Origin: an uncultured Bacteroidales bacterium
GTDB taxonomy: Bacteria > Bacteroidota > Bacteroidia > Bacteroidales > UBA3663
DNA: 9,192 nt
Direction of reading: 5' to 3'
Assembly (NCBI GenBank): GCA_905236195.1
Contig: CAJOOX010000006.1
Coordinates: 1 to 9,192 of the forward strand
The notes beneath the pieces were generated by a model that saw only the letters and a program-made list of their open reading frames with translations, ran no database searches and had not been told where the DNA came from. Below are positions 1-6,186 of the stretch, piece by piece. The translations under genes and the position numbers were made by a program. How positions within the stretch are numbered: position 1 is the stretch's first letter; each line of letters begins with the position of its first letter.

Positions 1-746
1 GAAGAGAAAAAAGTAAAATCACATTGCAGATAGACGGCAGAACCCTGAAGCGCGTCATCGGTCGATTCGAAATGACAGCCGCGATAGAGGGTTCGCCTGG
101 CTCCCGTCATCGGACAGAGATTCAGACGGGAAATAAACCTGCAGTTGTCGCAGAACACACGGTCGGCATCCACATGCACGAGCTGGGCCTGTACAATCGC
201 ATCGGAACGACGCTGCCGGTTGAATGACGGGTTCAGGGGAAACTCCAAATCGACGTTACAGTAGTTGCCGAATGTGAGATTCCGTGCCTGTATATCGTCG
301 CCTATGATACGCAGCATGGTAAAATTACCCAATGCCCCTTGCGTTTGTCCGCGATTGCATGCCAGAACGACATTGCGGGGGTCGTCGGTGAGTCCTTCCA
401 GCCGTAAGTGTTCGCAACGGATGGTCATGCCGTAGGGCGTCCCGCGGTCGCTTGCTCCGGCCATACGTATGCCGGGATCGTCCGGGTCATCCACCCAATA
501 GACGCCCGGAGCGATAAGCAGCCGCATCGGAGTTTCTTCCGTTCCGTCCTGTAAATGGGCAATTGCATCCCCGATGGTGGAATAGGCATGCCCATACGCG
601 TCAGCCTCCGCGGGGGTTAACGTGTAGTCGAGTAGTATCGTGTGATCGTTCAGTTGCGACAGAATACTGTCGCCTACCTGACGGGCTTGAATCACATTGC
701 TCAGCAGTATGAGCAGCAGAAAGAGAGGAAGTCGTCTTTGTCTCAT
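1..746 (-). CDS. Secreted pectinesterase-like beta-helix protein (partial, 3' end missing)
   Basis: Translating the minus strand from the ATG at 746 gives 248 open codons with no stop, so the C-terminus lies beyond the window. Residues 1-21 are a signal peptide: RQRR, then a leucine-rich core, with likely cleavage after NVIQA. The mature part resembles CE8 pectin methylesterases: a DAIAHLQDG stretch leading to APGVYWV, then ARNLTF near residue 155, then QAQLVHVDADR (186-196) followed by NCRF (201-204), and CHFESTDDALQGSAVY around 225-240. By hand alignment the first oxyanion Gln (Q186) and the nucleophilic Asp (D231) are kept, but the usual QDTLY motif reads LNLCP here, so the acid/base Asp is Asn209. 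It is probably exported and acts on, or binds, pectin. The start is supported by the signal peptide; it lies 15 bases after the ssb stop, so co-transcription with ssb is likely. The beta-helix fold is fairly secure; the catalytic activity is uncertain. Confidence 0.75.
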   Translation of the reverse strand, partial: MRQRRLPLFLLLILLSNVIQARQVGDSILSQLNDHTILLDYTLTPAEADAYGHAYSTIGDAIAHLQDGTEETPMRLLIAPGVYWVDDPDDPGIRMAGASDRGTPYGMTIRCEHLRLEGLTDDPRNVVLACNRGQTQGALGNFTMLRIIGDDIQARNLTFGNYCNVDLEFPLNPSFNRQRRSDAIVQAQLVHVDADRVFCDNCRFISRLNLCPMTGARRTLYRGCHFESTDDALQGSAVYLQCDFTFFS

Positions 747-761
747 CAGCCAGTGCGGCTT

Positions 762-1157
762 TCAGACCGCATCGGTAGTTTCAGGTTCCGGCAATTCTTC
801 GGGTTGGGAATTTGCGGCGTTCGATTTGCGAAGCATCTCGTACTGATCGACGAAGATTTCTGTTACATAGCGCTTCGGTCCTCCATTCGGATCGTCATAA
901 CTGCGCGTGCGCAGTTTACCCTCTATGTAGATGAGACAGCCTTTGGTTACCTGCCGGTCGATACGTTCGGCAATGCCCTGCCAGGCAACGATGTTGTGCC
1001 ATTCAGTCTTTTCGGGAATTTCTACGCCGGCTTTCGTCTTATAACCGCGTTCGGTAGTAGCCAGGGGGAAAGATGCACATACGGTGCCGCTGGGCATTCG
1101 CTTGATATCGGGATCACGCCCCACATTTCCAATCAGAATTACTTTATTAACAGGCAT
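762..1157 (-). CDS. ssb: Single-stranded DNA-binding protein SSB
   Basis: This 131-residue protein binds single-stranded DNA during replication, repair and recombination. It opens with the typical VNKVILIGNVGRDPDIK and carries an OB fold over residues 3-110, with PLATTERGY, TEWHNIVAW and YIEGKLRTRSYDD as family blocks. Tyr39, Trp53 and Trp59 align by eye with the DNA-stacking aromatics Trp40, Trp54 and Phe60 of E. coli SSB. The C-terminal tail is short (about 20 residues after the fold) and ends in ELPEPETTDAV. It lacks the DDxPF-type acidic tip that SSBs normally use to recruit partner proteins. The gene follows mutY on the same strand with a 63-base gap that contains its own promoter. The start is the only ATG that preserves the conserved N-terminus. 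Confidence 0.96.
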   Translation of the reverse strand: MPVNKVILIGNVGRDPDIKRMPSGTVCASFPLATTERGYKTKAGVEIPEKTEWHNIVAWQGIAERIDRQVTKGCLIYIEGKLRTRSYDDPNGGPKRYVTEIFVDQYEMLRKSNAANSQPEELPEPETTDAV

Positions 1158-1197
1158 TTTAATTAAAAATTAAAAAATATGTTTCAATTTAACGATG

Positions 1198-1232
1198 CAA
1201 AGGTATGTTTTTTTTTTGAATTACGGTACAAA
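1198..1232 (-). promoter_or_regulatory. Bacteroidota-type promoter for ssb
   Basis: Read on the minus strand, TTTG (1232-1229) is followed after 23 bases by TACCTTTG (1205-1198), matching the Bacteroidota TTTG / TAnnTTTG sigma consensus. The start of transcription would fall near 1190, leaving a leader of roughly 35 bases before the ssb ATG. The upstream element overlaps the last codons of mutY. The spacing is slightly long, but the putative mutY promoter has the same spacing. Confidence 0.6.
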
Positions 1233-2276
1233 AAAAGGATAAATTTTGCTGTTTAGGTCAAAAATAGCCTTCGGAATGGCCTTTTCAGCCCAATTATTCC
1301 ATGAAATTTGTTCGTATTGGCCTTTCGGGTGAACTTCTTGTGAAAGGTTCAGAAGGAAACAGTTGATATGAAGCAGCTGATGGGTCAGTTGATGATGTCT
1401 GTCTTCCACAACGGGAACAACGCTCTCCACAACCTCCCATTCTTCGTGAGACAATACCGACAGGGCCAGGTCCATTACCGATTCGCCTTTAATCGGACTT
1501 TCTCTTTCTACGTTCACATATTCCCAGAGTCCCTGCCAGATGTCGCCCTGGCCGCGCTGGTGCACCCAAAGGGTGTCGTTGAATTTGAAAATAAGATAGT
1601 TGAACCATCGGTTTCGAACCTTCACTTTCCCTTGTTTGACAGGACGGCTGGAGATGGTGCCTTGAGCTTTGGCGAGACATTTTTCCTGCAGAGGACACTC
1701 CCCACAATGGGGTGAGGCCGGTGTGCATACCAGGGCACCCAGTTCCATGACGGCCTGGTTGTGCAAACCCGGCTCCCGGGGGTCAAGCATCTCGGAGGCA
1801 AGACGGCTGAACAGTTTCTGACCCTCTGAACTGTCGATGGGCGTTTCGAGGTCATAGAGACGGGAAAGCACACGATAGACATTGCCGTCCACGACCGCTA
1901 CGGCCTCGTTGCTCGAGAAACTGGCAATCGCTGCCGCCGTGTAAGGGCCTACTCCATTTAAAATTATAAGGTCTCGGTATTTTGTCGGAAACTGTCCGCC
2001 GAACTGCTCCATCACCTGATGTGCTGCTTTTAGCAGATTCCGTGCGCGGCTGTAATATCCCAGCCCCTGCCACTCCTTGAGGACTTCGTCTTCAGAGGCT
2101 GACGCCAGTGCACGTACACTGGGCCACCGCTTCACGAACCGCAGATAATAATCCAGCCCCTGAATCACCCTCGTCTGTTGCAGGATGATTTCCGAGAGCC
2201 AGATCCGGTAGGGGTCCTTTGTGTCGCGCCAGGGGAGCTGGCGACGGTTGTTCTCATACCACTCGAGAAGCCTCAT
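1221..2276 (-). CDS. mutY: A/G-specific adenine DNA glycosylase MutY
   Basis: MutY removes adenine mispaired with 8-oxoguanine, preventing G:C to T:A mutations. The 351-residue length is normal. The glycosylase domain fills residues 1-205: the catalytic Glu29 is in SEIILQQT, a helix-hairpin-helix reads LNGVGPYTAAAIASF (106-120), and the catalytic Asp130 is in VVDGNV. Cys184, 191, 194 and 200 form the C-x6-C-x2-C-x5-C iron-sulfur site. All these positions are offset by exactly eight from E. coli MutY (Glu37, Asp138, Cys192-208), which supports the alignment and the start. A Nudix-like C-terminal domain (about 220-350) contains HHQLTHQLLH, equivalent to the FSH loop that reads 8-oxoguanine. An in-frame stop lies two codons upstream of the ATG at 2276. 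The gene is divergent from HU and upstream of ssb. All key residues are intact. Confidence 0.98.
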   Translation of the reverse strand: MRLLEWYENNRRQLPWRDTKDPYRIWLSEIILQQTRVIQGLDYYLRFVKRWPSVRALASASEDEVLKEWQGLGYYSRARNLLKAAHQVMEQFGGQFPTKYRDLIILNGVGPYTAAAIASFSSNEAVAVVDGNVYRVLSRLYDLETPIDSSEGQKLFSRLASEMLDPREPGLHNQAVMELGALVCTPASPHCGECPLQEKCLAKAQGTISSRPVKQGKVKVRNRWFNYLIFKFNDTLWVHQRGQGDIWQGLWEYVNVERESPIKGESVMDLALSVLSHEEWEVVESVVPVVEDRHHQLTHQLLHINCFLLNLSQEVHPKGQYEQISWNNWAEKAIPKAIFDLNSKIYPFFVP

Positions 2277-2368
2277 TGCTTATTTCCTATATTATAAATC
2301 GCTAAATGATAGGGACAAAATTGAGCTAAAAACGCGGCTGTAGGTTGCAATATGCCCCAAAAACGTCG

Positions 2369-2403
2369 CAAAGATACGTTTTTTTTTAATTTTTTCACCC
2401 AAA
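2369..2403 (-). promoter_or_regulatory. Bacteroidota-type promoter for mutY
   Basis: On the minus strand TTTG (2403-2400) is followed after 23 bases by TATCTTTG (2376-2369). Transcription would start near 2362, giving a leader of about 85 bases before mutY. The TTTG element sits in the left half of a small palindrome shared with the divergent HU promoter. Confidence 0.6.
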
Positions 2404-2410
2404 AATTGGG
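2398..2410. promoter_or_regulatory. Palindrome between divergent mutY and HU promoters
   Basis: CCCAA (2398-2402) and TTGGG (2406-2410) form an inverted repeat around AAA. The left arm overlaps the TTTG element of the mutY promoter and the right arm contains the TTGG upstream element of the HU promoter. It could be a binding site for a regulator of both genes, or simply the result of two promoter elements lying back to back. No regulator can be named. Confidence 0.35.
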
Positions 2411-2437
2411 AAAAATCAAAATAATGCCTTATATTTG
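2406..2437 (+). promoter_or_regulatory. Bacteroidota-type promoter for the HU-rng cluster
   Basis: TATATTTG (2430-2437) matches the TAnnTTTG element exactly. TTGG (2406-2409), a one-base variant of TTTG, lies 20 bases upstream. Transcription would start near 2443-2445, giving a leader of almost 90 bases before HU. No comparable promoter is seen in front of the small basic gene, rng or the ABC gene, so this one may serve all four. Confidence 0.65.
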
Positions 2438-2450
2438 CACGCCGTTTCGG

Positions 2451-2478
2451 GAATTTGACTACTTCGGGAGTCAATTTC
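2451..2478 (+). promoter_or_regulatory. UUCG-capped 5' hairpin in the HU mRNA leader
   Basis: GAA-T-TTGACT (2451-2460) pairs with AGTCAA-T-TTC (2469-2478), nine base pairs interrupted by one T:T mismatch. Inside, after an A:G mismatch, C2462 and G2467 close a TTCG loop, the very stable cUUCGg tetraloop. The hairpin begins within about 10 bases of the predicted transcription start. A 5'-terminal stem of this kind commonly protects mRNA from 5'-end-dependent decay. There is no T tract after it, so it is not a terminator. Confidence 0.5.
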
Positions 2479-2532
2479 AAGGAATGCAAAATTCAAAAAT
2501 ATACAAATATTAAATCATAAAGAAAACAGAAA

Positions 2533-2814
2533 ATGACTAAATCTGAAATCATCAAGATTGTCGCTAAACGTACCGGCCTGGATCAGGCTGCCGTGACCAA
2601 TGTGATGGCAGAATTCATCAATGTCGCTTCAGAGTCGCTTGAGAATGGAGAAAGCGTCGCTATGCGCGGTTTCGGTACTTTCGTCGTTAAGATGCGTGCA
2701 GCCCGTGTCGCCCGTGACATCAACAACGACAAAACCATCAAGGTCGATGCCCACAAGGTAGTAGTGTTCCGTCCCTCTGAGGAGCTGGCTGCCGGTATCG
2801 CCGCTTCCAAGTAA
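2533..2814 (+). CDS. hup: HU/IHF-family DNA-binding protein
   Basis: This 93-residue nucleoid protein binds and bends double-stranded DNA as a dimer. Two N-terminal helices (residues 3-40, starting TKSEIIKIVAKRTGL) are followed by the family signature RGFGTFVV (45-52), a beta arm (about 53-78) rich in Arg and Lys, and a C-terminal helix after VVFRPSEELA. The usual RNPxTG tip of the arm reads RDINNDKTI here, a variation seen among Bacteroidota paralogues, so DNA preference may differ from E. coli HU. It is the first gene of the cluster, 44 bases ahead of the small basic gene. Location just upstream of rng is typical of Bacteroidota. IHF-like behaviour cannot be excluded from sequence alone. 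Confidence 0.95.
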   Translation: MTKSEIIKIVAKRTGLDQAAVTNVMAEFINVASESLENGESVAMRGFGTFVVKMRAARVARDINNDKTIKVDAHKVVVFRPSEELAAGIAASK

Positions 2815-2858
2815 ATAATATAACAAAAAATAAGTTTAACCCTTTAAAAGTTTCGAAT

Positions 2859-2945
2859 ATGCCTAACGGTAAGAAGCATAAGCGTCACAAGATGAGTACG
2901 CACAAGCGCAAAAAGCGTCTGCGTAAGAATCGTCACAAGCATTGA
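2859..2945 (+). CDS. 28-residue highly basic small protein, conserved in Bacteroidota
   Basis: The ATG at 2859 opens a 28-codon frame ending in TGA at 2945. The product begins MPNGKKHKRHKMSTHKRKK and ends RKNRHKH; 19 of its 28 residues are Lys, Arg or His. I recall near-identical short proteins (MPxGKKRKRHKxxTHKRKKR type) between HU and rng in other Bacteroidota, usually annotated as hypothetical. This recall is not a database result. The composition implies RNA or ribosome binding, like the tiny basic ribosomal proteins bS22, THX and bL36. A Bacteroidota-specific ribosomal protein, bL38, has been described and is one candidate identity that I cannot confirm. The gene lies between HU and rng, with the terminator-like hairpin beginning five bases after its stop. 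Confidence 0.8.
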   Translation: MPNGKKHKRHKMSTHKRKKRLRKNRHKH

Positions 2946-2950
2946 TCAGA

Positions 2951-2983
2951 GGACGGCGCGCCACGCGCGTCGTCCCCATTTTT
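2951..2983 (+). terminator. GC-rich hairpin plus T tract before rng (terminator or attenuator)
   Basis: GGACGGCGCG (2951-2960) pairs with CGCGTCGTCC (2966-2975) over ten base pairs, one of them G:U, around the five-base loop CCACG. After CCA there is a run of five T (2979-2983). This is the shape of an intrinsic terminator. It sits between the small basic gene and rng, with no promoter visible after it, so it more probably reduces read-through into rng than ends the operon. It could also be an RNA-processing site in the rng leader. Confidence 0.5.
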
Positions 2984-3004
2984 AAAATCCCAACCTTCAC
3001 CCAG

Positions 3005-4579
3005 ATGACAAGAGAAGTTGTTATCGATGCCCAATCGAAGGAGATTACCATTGGTCTGCTCGAAGACAAACGTCTGGCCGAGTACCAGCGCGAGTCGTCA
3101 GACCAGAGCTTCACGGTTGGTAACATCTACCTGGCCAAAGTCAAAAAGATTATGCCGGGTCTGAATGCTGCTTTCGTCGATGTGGGTTACAGCAAGGAAG
3201 GATTCATTCACTATCAGGATCTCGGACCTCAGTTCAAGACGTACCAGAAGTACATCAAACAGCAGCTCTCCGACCGCAAGCATCTCGTCCCTATCGGAAG
3301 GGTGCAGCGATTGCCGGATATGCCGAAAGATTTGACTGTAAGCGACGTACTGACGGCTGGCGATGAGATTTTGGTGCAAGTTGCAAAAGAGCCCATTTCG
3401 ACCAAGGGACCACGTCTCACAAGCGATATTTCAATCCCCGGTCGTTTCATGGTGCTGATACCATTTCAGAACAAGGTATCCATCTCTCAGAAGATACGCT
3501 CAAGTTCGGAGAAAGTGCGCCTCCGTCAGATCTTGCAGAGTATCAGGCCTCAGAACTACGGCATAATTGTACGTACTTCTGCCGAAGGTAAACAGGTCGA
3601 GGAACTCCAGGCGGAGCTCACATACCTCGTCCACCGGTGGGAAAGTGCAATGTCCCAGTTGCAGAAAGGCGTAACTCCTACTCTCTGCTACGAAGAAACA
3701 AGTCGCGTAGTAGCGCTTCTGAGAGACATTTTCAATCCGTCGTTCGAGAACATTTGGGTCAACGACTCAGCTACGTTCACGCAGATTAAGGACTACGTCC
3801 GTCTGATAGCCCCTGAAAAGGCAGACATAGTGCGTCTCTACGACGGTGACCAGCCTATTCTGGATCACTTTAACGTCACGCGACAGATCAAGTCGTCGCT
3901 CGGAAAAACCGTTTCGTGCAAGGCAGGCGCCTACATCATCATCGAACACACGGAAGCCCTCCACGTCATCGACGTCAACTCAGGACACCGTTCGCGCCAG
4001 GCCGACGATCAGGAGGACAATGCCCTCCTCGTCGATCTCGCTGCTGCCGATGAGATTGCACGTCAGATGCGTCTCCGTGATATGGGAGGCATCATTGTCA
4101 TCGACTTCATCGATCTCAACAAAGCCGAGCACCGCGAGCAGCTCTACAAACACATGAAAGAGCTCATGCTCACCGATCGCGCAAAACACAACATCCTACC
4201 CCTCTCTAAGTTCTGCCTCATGCAGATCACGCGCCAGAGAGTGCGTCCCGTAATGGACGTTCAGCACGAGGAGAGTTGTCCTGTCTGTGGCGGAAAACAT
4301 GTGGTCAAGCCATCCATTCTTTTCCCCGATCGGTTGGAGGAGAAACTTGACATCCTTACTCAGCAACTCAAAGTGAAGAATTTCCGCCTTCACGTTCACC
4401 CCTTCATTGCAGCCTATCTGCACTCAGGGTTCATCTCCACTTGGCTGAAGTGGAAATTCCGTTACGGGTTCGGTTTCAAACTGATTACCGACCAGTCGAT
4501 GGAACTGCTTCAGTATAAAGTTATCGACCGCGATAACCAGGAGATTGATCTCTCAGAATCCAAAGATGCACATGTCTAA
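3005..4579 (+). CDS. rng: Ribonuclease G (RNase E/G family)
   Basis: This endoribonuclease cuts AU-rich single-stranded RNA and acts in rRNA maturation and mRNA decay. With the ATG at 3005 the protein is 524 residues, the usual length for Bacteroidota RNase G. An S1-like domain spans about 37-130. IIVRTSAEG contains Arg190 and Thr191, which match the 5'-monophosphate sensor Arg169/Thr170 of RNase E. The catalytic magnesium-binding Asp323 (VIDVNSG) and Asp367 (IVIDFID) are present. CPVC (Cys425, Cys428) is the zinc-link motif that joins subunits, and ITRQRVRP precedes it. There is no long C-terminal degradosome scaffold as in RNase E. A TTG at 2942 would lengthen the frame by 21 residues, but those are encoded by the terminator-like hairpin and do not fit the family; MTREVVIDAQ is the proper beginning. 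Confidence 0.96.
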   Translation: MTREVVIDAQSKEITIGLLEDKRLAEYQRESSDQSFTVGNIYLAKVKKIMPGLNAAFVDVGYSKEGFIHYQDLGPQFKTYQKYIKQQLSDRKHLVPIGRVQRLPDMPKDLTVSDVLTAGDEILVQVAKEPISTKGPRLTSDISIPGRFMVLIPFQNKVSISQKIRSSSEKVRLRQILQSIRPQNYGIIVRTSAEGKQVEELQAELTYLVHRWESAMSQLQKGVTPTLCYEETSRVVALLRDIFNPSFENIWVNDSATFTQIKDYVRLIAPEKADIVRLYDGDQPILDHFNVTRQIKSSLGKTVSCKAGAYIIIEHTEALHVIDVNSGHRSRQADDQEDNALLVDLAAADEIARQMRLRDMGGIIVIDFIDLNKAEHREQLYKHMKELMLTDRAKHNILPLSKFCLMQITRQRVRPVMDVQHEESCPVCGGKHVVKPSILFPDRLEEKLDILTQQLKVKNFRLHVHPFIAAYLHSGFISTWLKWKFRYGFGFKLITDQSMELLQYKVIDRDNQEIDLSESKDAHV

Positions 4580-4583
4580 CAGA

Positions 4584-6032
4584 ATGAGTATCATCCTCAA
4601 GGATGCTGTGGGTCGAAACCCGCTCATCCGTCTTAAAGCTCCTGTGGACCTCTCGGTTGGTCCACAGGAGCATATCGCTATTATAGGACCCAACGGAGCC
4701 GGTAAAACCAACCTCGTAGCCATGTTGACCGGCAAGAACCCTCTCTCTCAGGGGGGGCTTACCTATGATTTCGGTCCCGATGTGCCGGCCACAGCCTACG
4801 GCAATGTGATACAGGTTACATTCGAGGACAATATCGGTTCTGTCGAGAATCCCTATTATTTCCAGCAGCGTTTCAATTCCCAGGACCGCGACGAGTCGCC
4901 CTATCTGCGTTCGCTCCTGCCTCCCGGATGTCTCGATTCGCCGCTCATCGACACCTTCATGATGCGTCCCCTGCTGGATAAACGCATCGTGCTCCTTTCG
5001 TCGGGAGAGATGCGCCGTTATCATCTTTTCCGATACCTCATCCGCAACCCCAGGGTGCTCATCGTCGACAATCCCTACATCGGCCTGGATGCTCCCATGC
5101 GAGAGCAGCTGGAACAGTTCTTCCGGCAGCTTGTGGCTATGGGGAACGTTACCCTCGTGCTGGTGCTTTCCATGCTCGACCGTGTCCCCGAATGTGTGAC
5201 CCATGTTGTCCGCGTCGAGGGGGGCTGTGTCATGCCCAAGATGACACGCTCCGAATACCTCTCATGGTGGGATGCCCACGGTTCGAAGACCTTCCTGAAC
5301 GAAAGTCTCCGGTCCGCCATAATGAAGCTCCCCGTCAAGCCGGTTGCCACACTGACTGGCGACGGACGCGAGTCGGATGAAATTATTTCCATACGCAATC
5401 TCAGTCTCCGCCTTTTTGAAGGCAAGACGCTATATAACGGTCTCGATTGGACTGTCCGCAGGGGTGAGCATTGGGCCCTCCAGGGACGAAACGGAGCCGG
5501 TAAATCCACGCTCCTGAGTCTGATTTGTGCCGACCATCCCGCCGCCTATGCCTGCGACATTTCCCTCTTTGGACGACGTCGTGGCACGGGCGAGAGTATT
5601 TGGGAAATCAAAAAGCATATCGGCTTCGTATCGCCCGAATTCCATCGTGCCTATCGCCAGAACCGGCCGGCCATCGACATCGTTGCCTCCGGTCTTCACG
5701 ACAGCGTGGGACTCTATATCCGACCCTCACTGGAAGACCGCGAAAAGTGCCGCTTCTGGATGCAGGTTTTCGGTATTGCCCAGCTCGCCGATCGCACGTT
5801 TCTCTCCCTTTCTTCGGGTGAGCAGCGGCTCTGTCTGCTGGCCCGTGCTTTTGTCAAAGACCCCGCACTCCTTATTCTCGACGAACCCCTGCATGGCCTG
5901 GACACTTATCGCCGCGACATGGTGCGTGACATTATCCAGACTTTCTGCATGCGGCCCGACAAAACCCTGATTATGGTTTCCCACTATGCTGATGAGTTCC
6001 CCCGGATTATCGATCATTCTCTAACGTTATAA
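4584..6032 (+). CDS. Tandem ATP-binding-cassette protein, ModF-like
   Basis: The 482-residue product has two ABC ATPase domains and no membrane segment. Domain 1: Walker A GPNGAGKT (35-42), signature LLSSGE (137-142), Walker B VLIVDN (158-163). Domain 2: Walker A GRNGAGKST (301-309), signature LSSGEQ (409-414), Walker B LLILDEP (429-435) and switch His467 in VSHYADE. Domain 1 lacks the catalytic Glu (Asn163) and has Met197 where domain 2 has its switch His, so it probably binds ATP without efficient hydrolysis. The architecture resembles E. coli ModF, whose role is poorly defined; no permease or binding-protein gene is near, so molybdate transport is not supported. The start at 4584 lies four bases after the rng stop. 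ATGs at 4566 and 4572 overlap rng, but MSIILKDAVGRNP fits the family best. Tight spacing implies translation after rng. Confidence 0.88.
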   Translation: MSIILKDAVGRNPLIRLKAPVDLSVGPQEHIAIIGPNGAGKTNLVAMLTGKNPLSQGGLTYDFGPDVPATAYGNVIQVTFEDNIGSVENPYYFQQRFNSQDRDESPYLRSLLPPGCLDSPLIDTFMMRPLLDKRIVLLSSGEMRRYHLFRYLIRNPRVLIVDNPYIGLDAPMREQLEQFFRQLVAMGNVTLVLVLSMLDRVPECVTHVVRVEGGCVMPKMTRSEYLSWWDAHGSKTFLNESLRSAIMKLPVKPVATLTGDGRESDEIISIRNLSLRLFEGKTLYNGLDWTVRRGEHWALQGRNGAGKSTLLSLICADHPAAYACDISLFGRRRGTGESIWEIKKHIGFVSPEFHRAYRQNRPAIDIVASGLHDSVGLYIRPSLEDREKCRFWMQVFGIAQLADRTFLSLSSGEQRLCLLARAFVKDPALLILDEPLHGLDTYRRDMVRDIIQTFCMRPDKTLIMVSHYADEFPRIIDHSLTL

Positions 6033-6089
6033 CTTCAATTGCCCTCTTTAATCGGTAACTTTAATATAAAATAATCAAATCGCATATAA

Positions 6090-6127
6090 ATTGGACCATT
6101 GGACTATTTTACAATTGGACAATTGAC
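6090..6127 (+). repeat. Repeated ATTGGAC motif
   Basis: ATTGGAC occurs at 6090-6096, 6098-6104 and 6114-6120, followed by a shortened ATTGAC at 6122-6127. The first pair and the last pair are each separated by one base. Similar ATTGGAC-rich low-complexity spacers are, as I recall, found in other Prevotella-type genomes; this needs a search. Confidence 0.75.
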
Positions 6128-6138
6128 CCCAGCGAACG

Positions 6139-6186
6139 AAAAAAGTCAAATCGTAAAAAAGTCAAATCGTAAAATAGTTAAATAGC
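6139..6186 (+). repeat. 16-base tandem repeat, two exact copies and one decayed
   Basis: AAAAAAGTCAAATCGT is present at 6139-6154 and 6155-6170. A third, degenerate copy (AAAATAGTTAAATAGC) follows at 6171-6186. It is too short and has no spacers, so it is not a CRISPR array. Slipped-strand copying could change the copy number and so the distance to the acetylesterase gene. Confidence 0.8.

Noticed and set aside
24..227. 67-codon plus-strand frame at the left edge
   Set aside because: The opposite strand encodes a continuous beta-helix protein with a signal peptide across the same bases.
642..1166. 174-codon plus-strand frame over ssb
   Set aside because: It is antisense to the clear SSB coding frame and has no family resemblance.
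1206..1218. T-rich run after mutY as an intrinsic terminator
   Set aside because: There is no stem before the homopolymer in either orientation, and on the gene strand it reads as A, so it is only the spacer of the ssb promoter.
2942..3004. TTG start giving a 21-residue extension of RNase G
   Set aside because: The extension is encoded by the GC-rich hairpin and T tract, overlaps the stop of the small basic gene, and is not like RNase G N-termini.
4521..5204. 227-codon open frame on the minus strand opposite the ABC gene
   Set aside because: It is His/Glu-rich and lies opposite conserved Walker and signature motifs; it is a shadow frame.
6139..6186. Possible CRISPR array
   Set aside because: The 16-base units are directly tandem with no spacers, and no cas genes are present.
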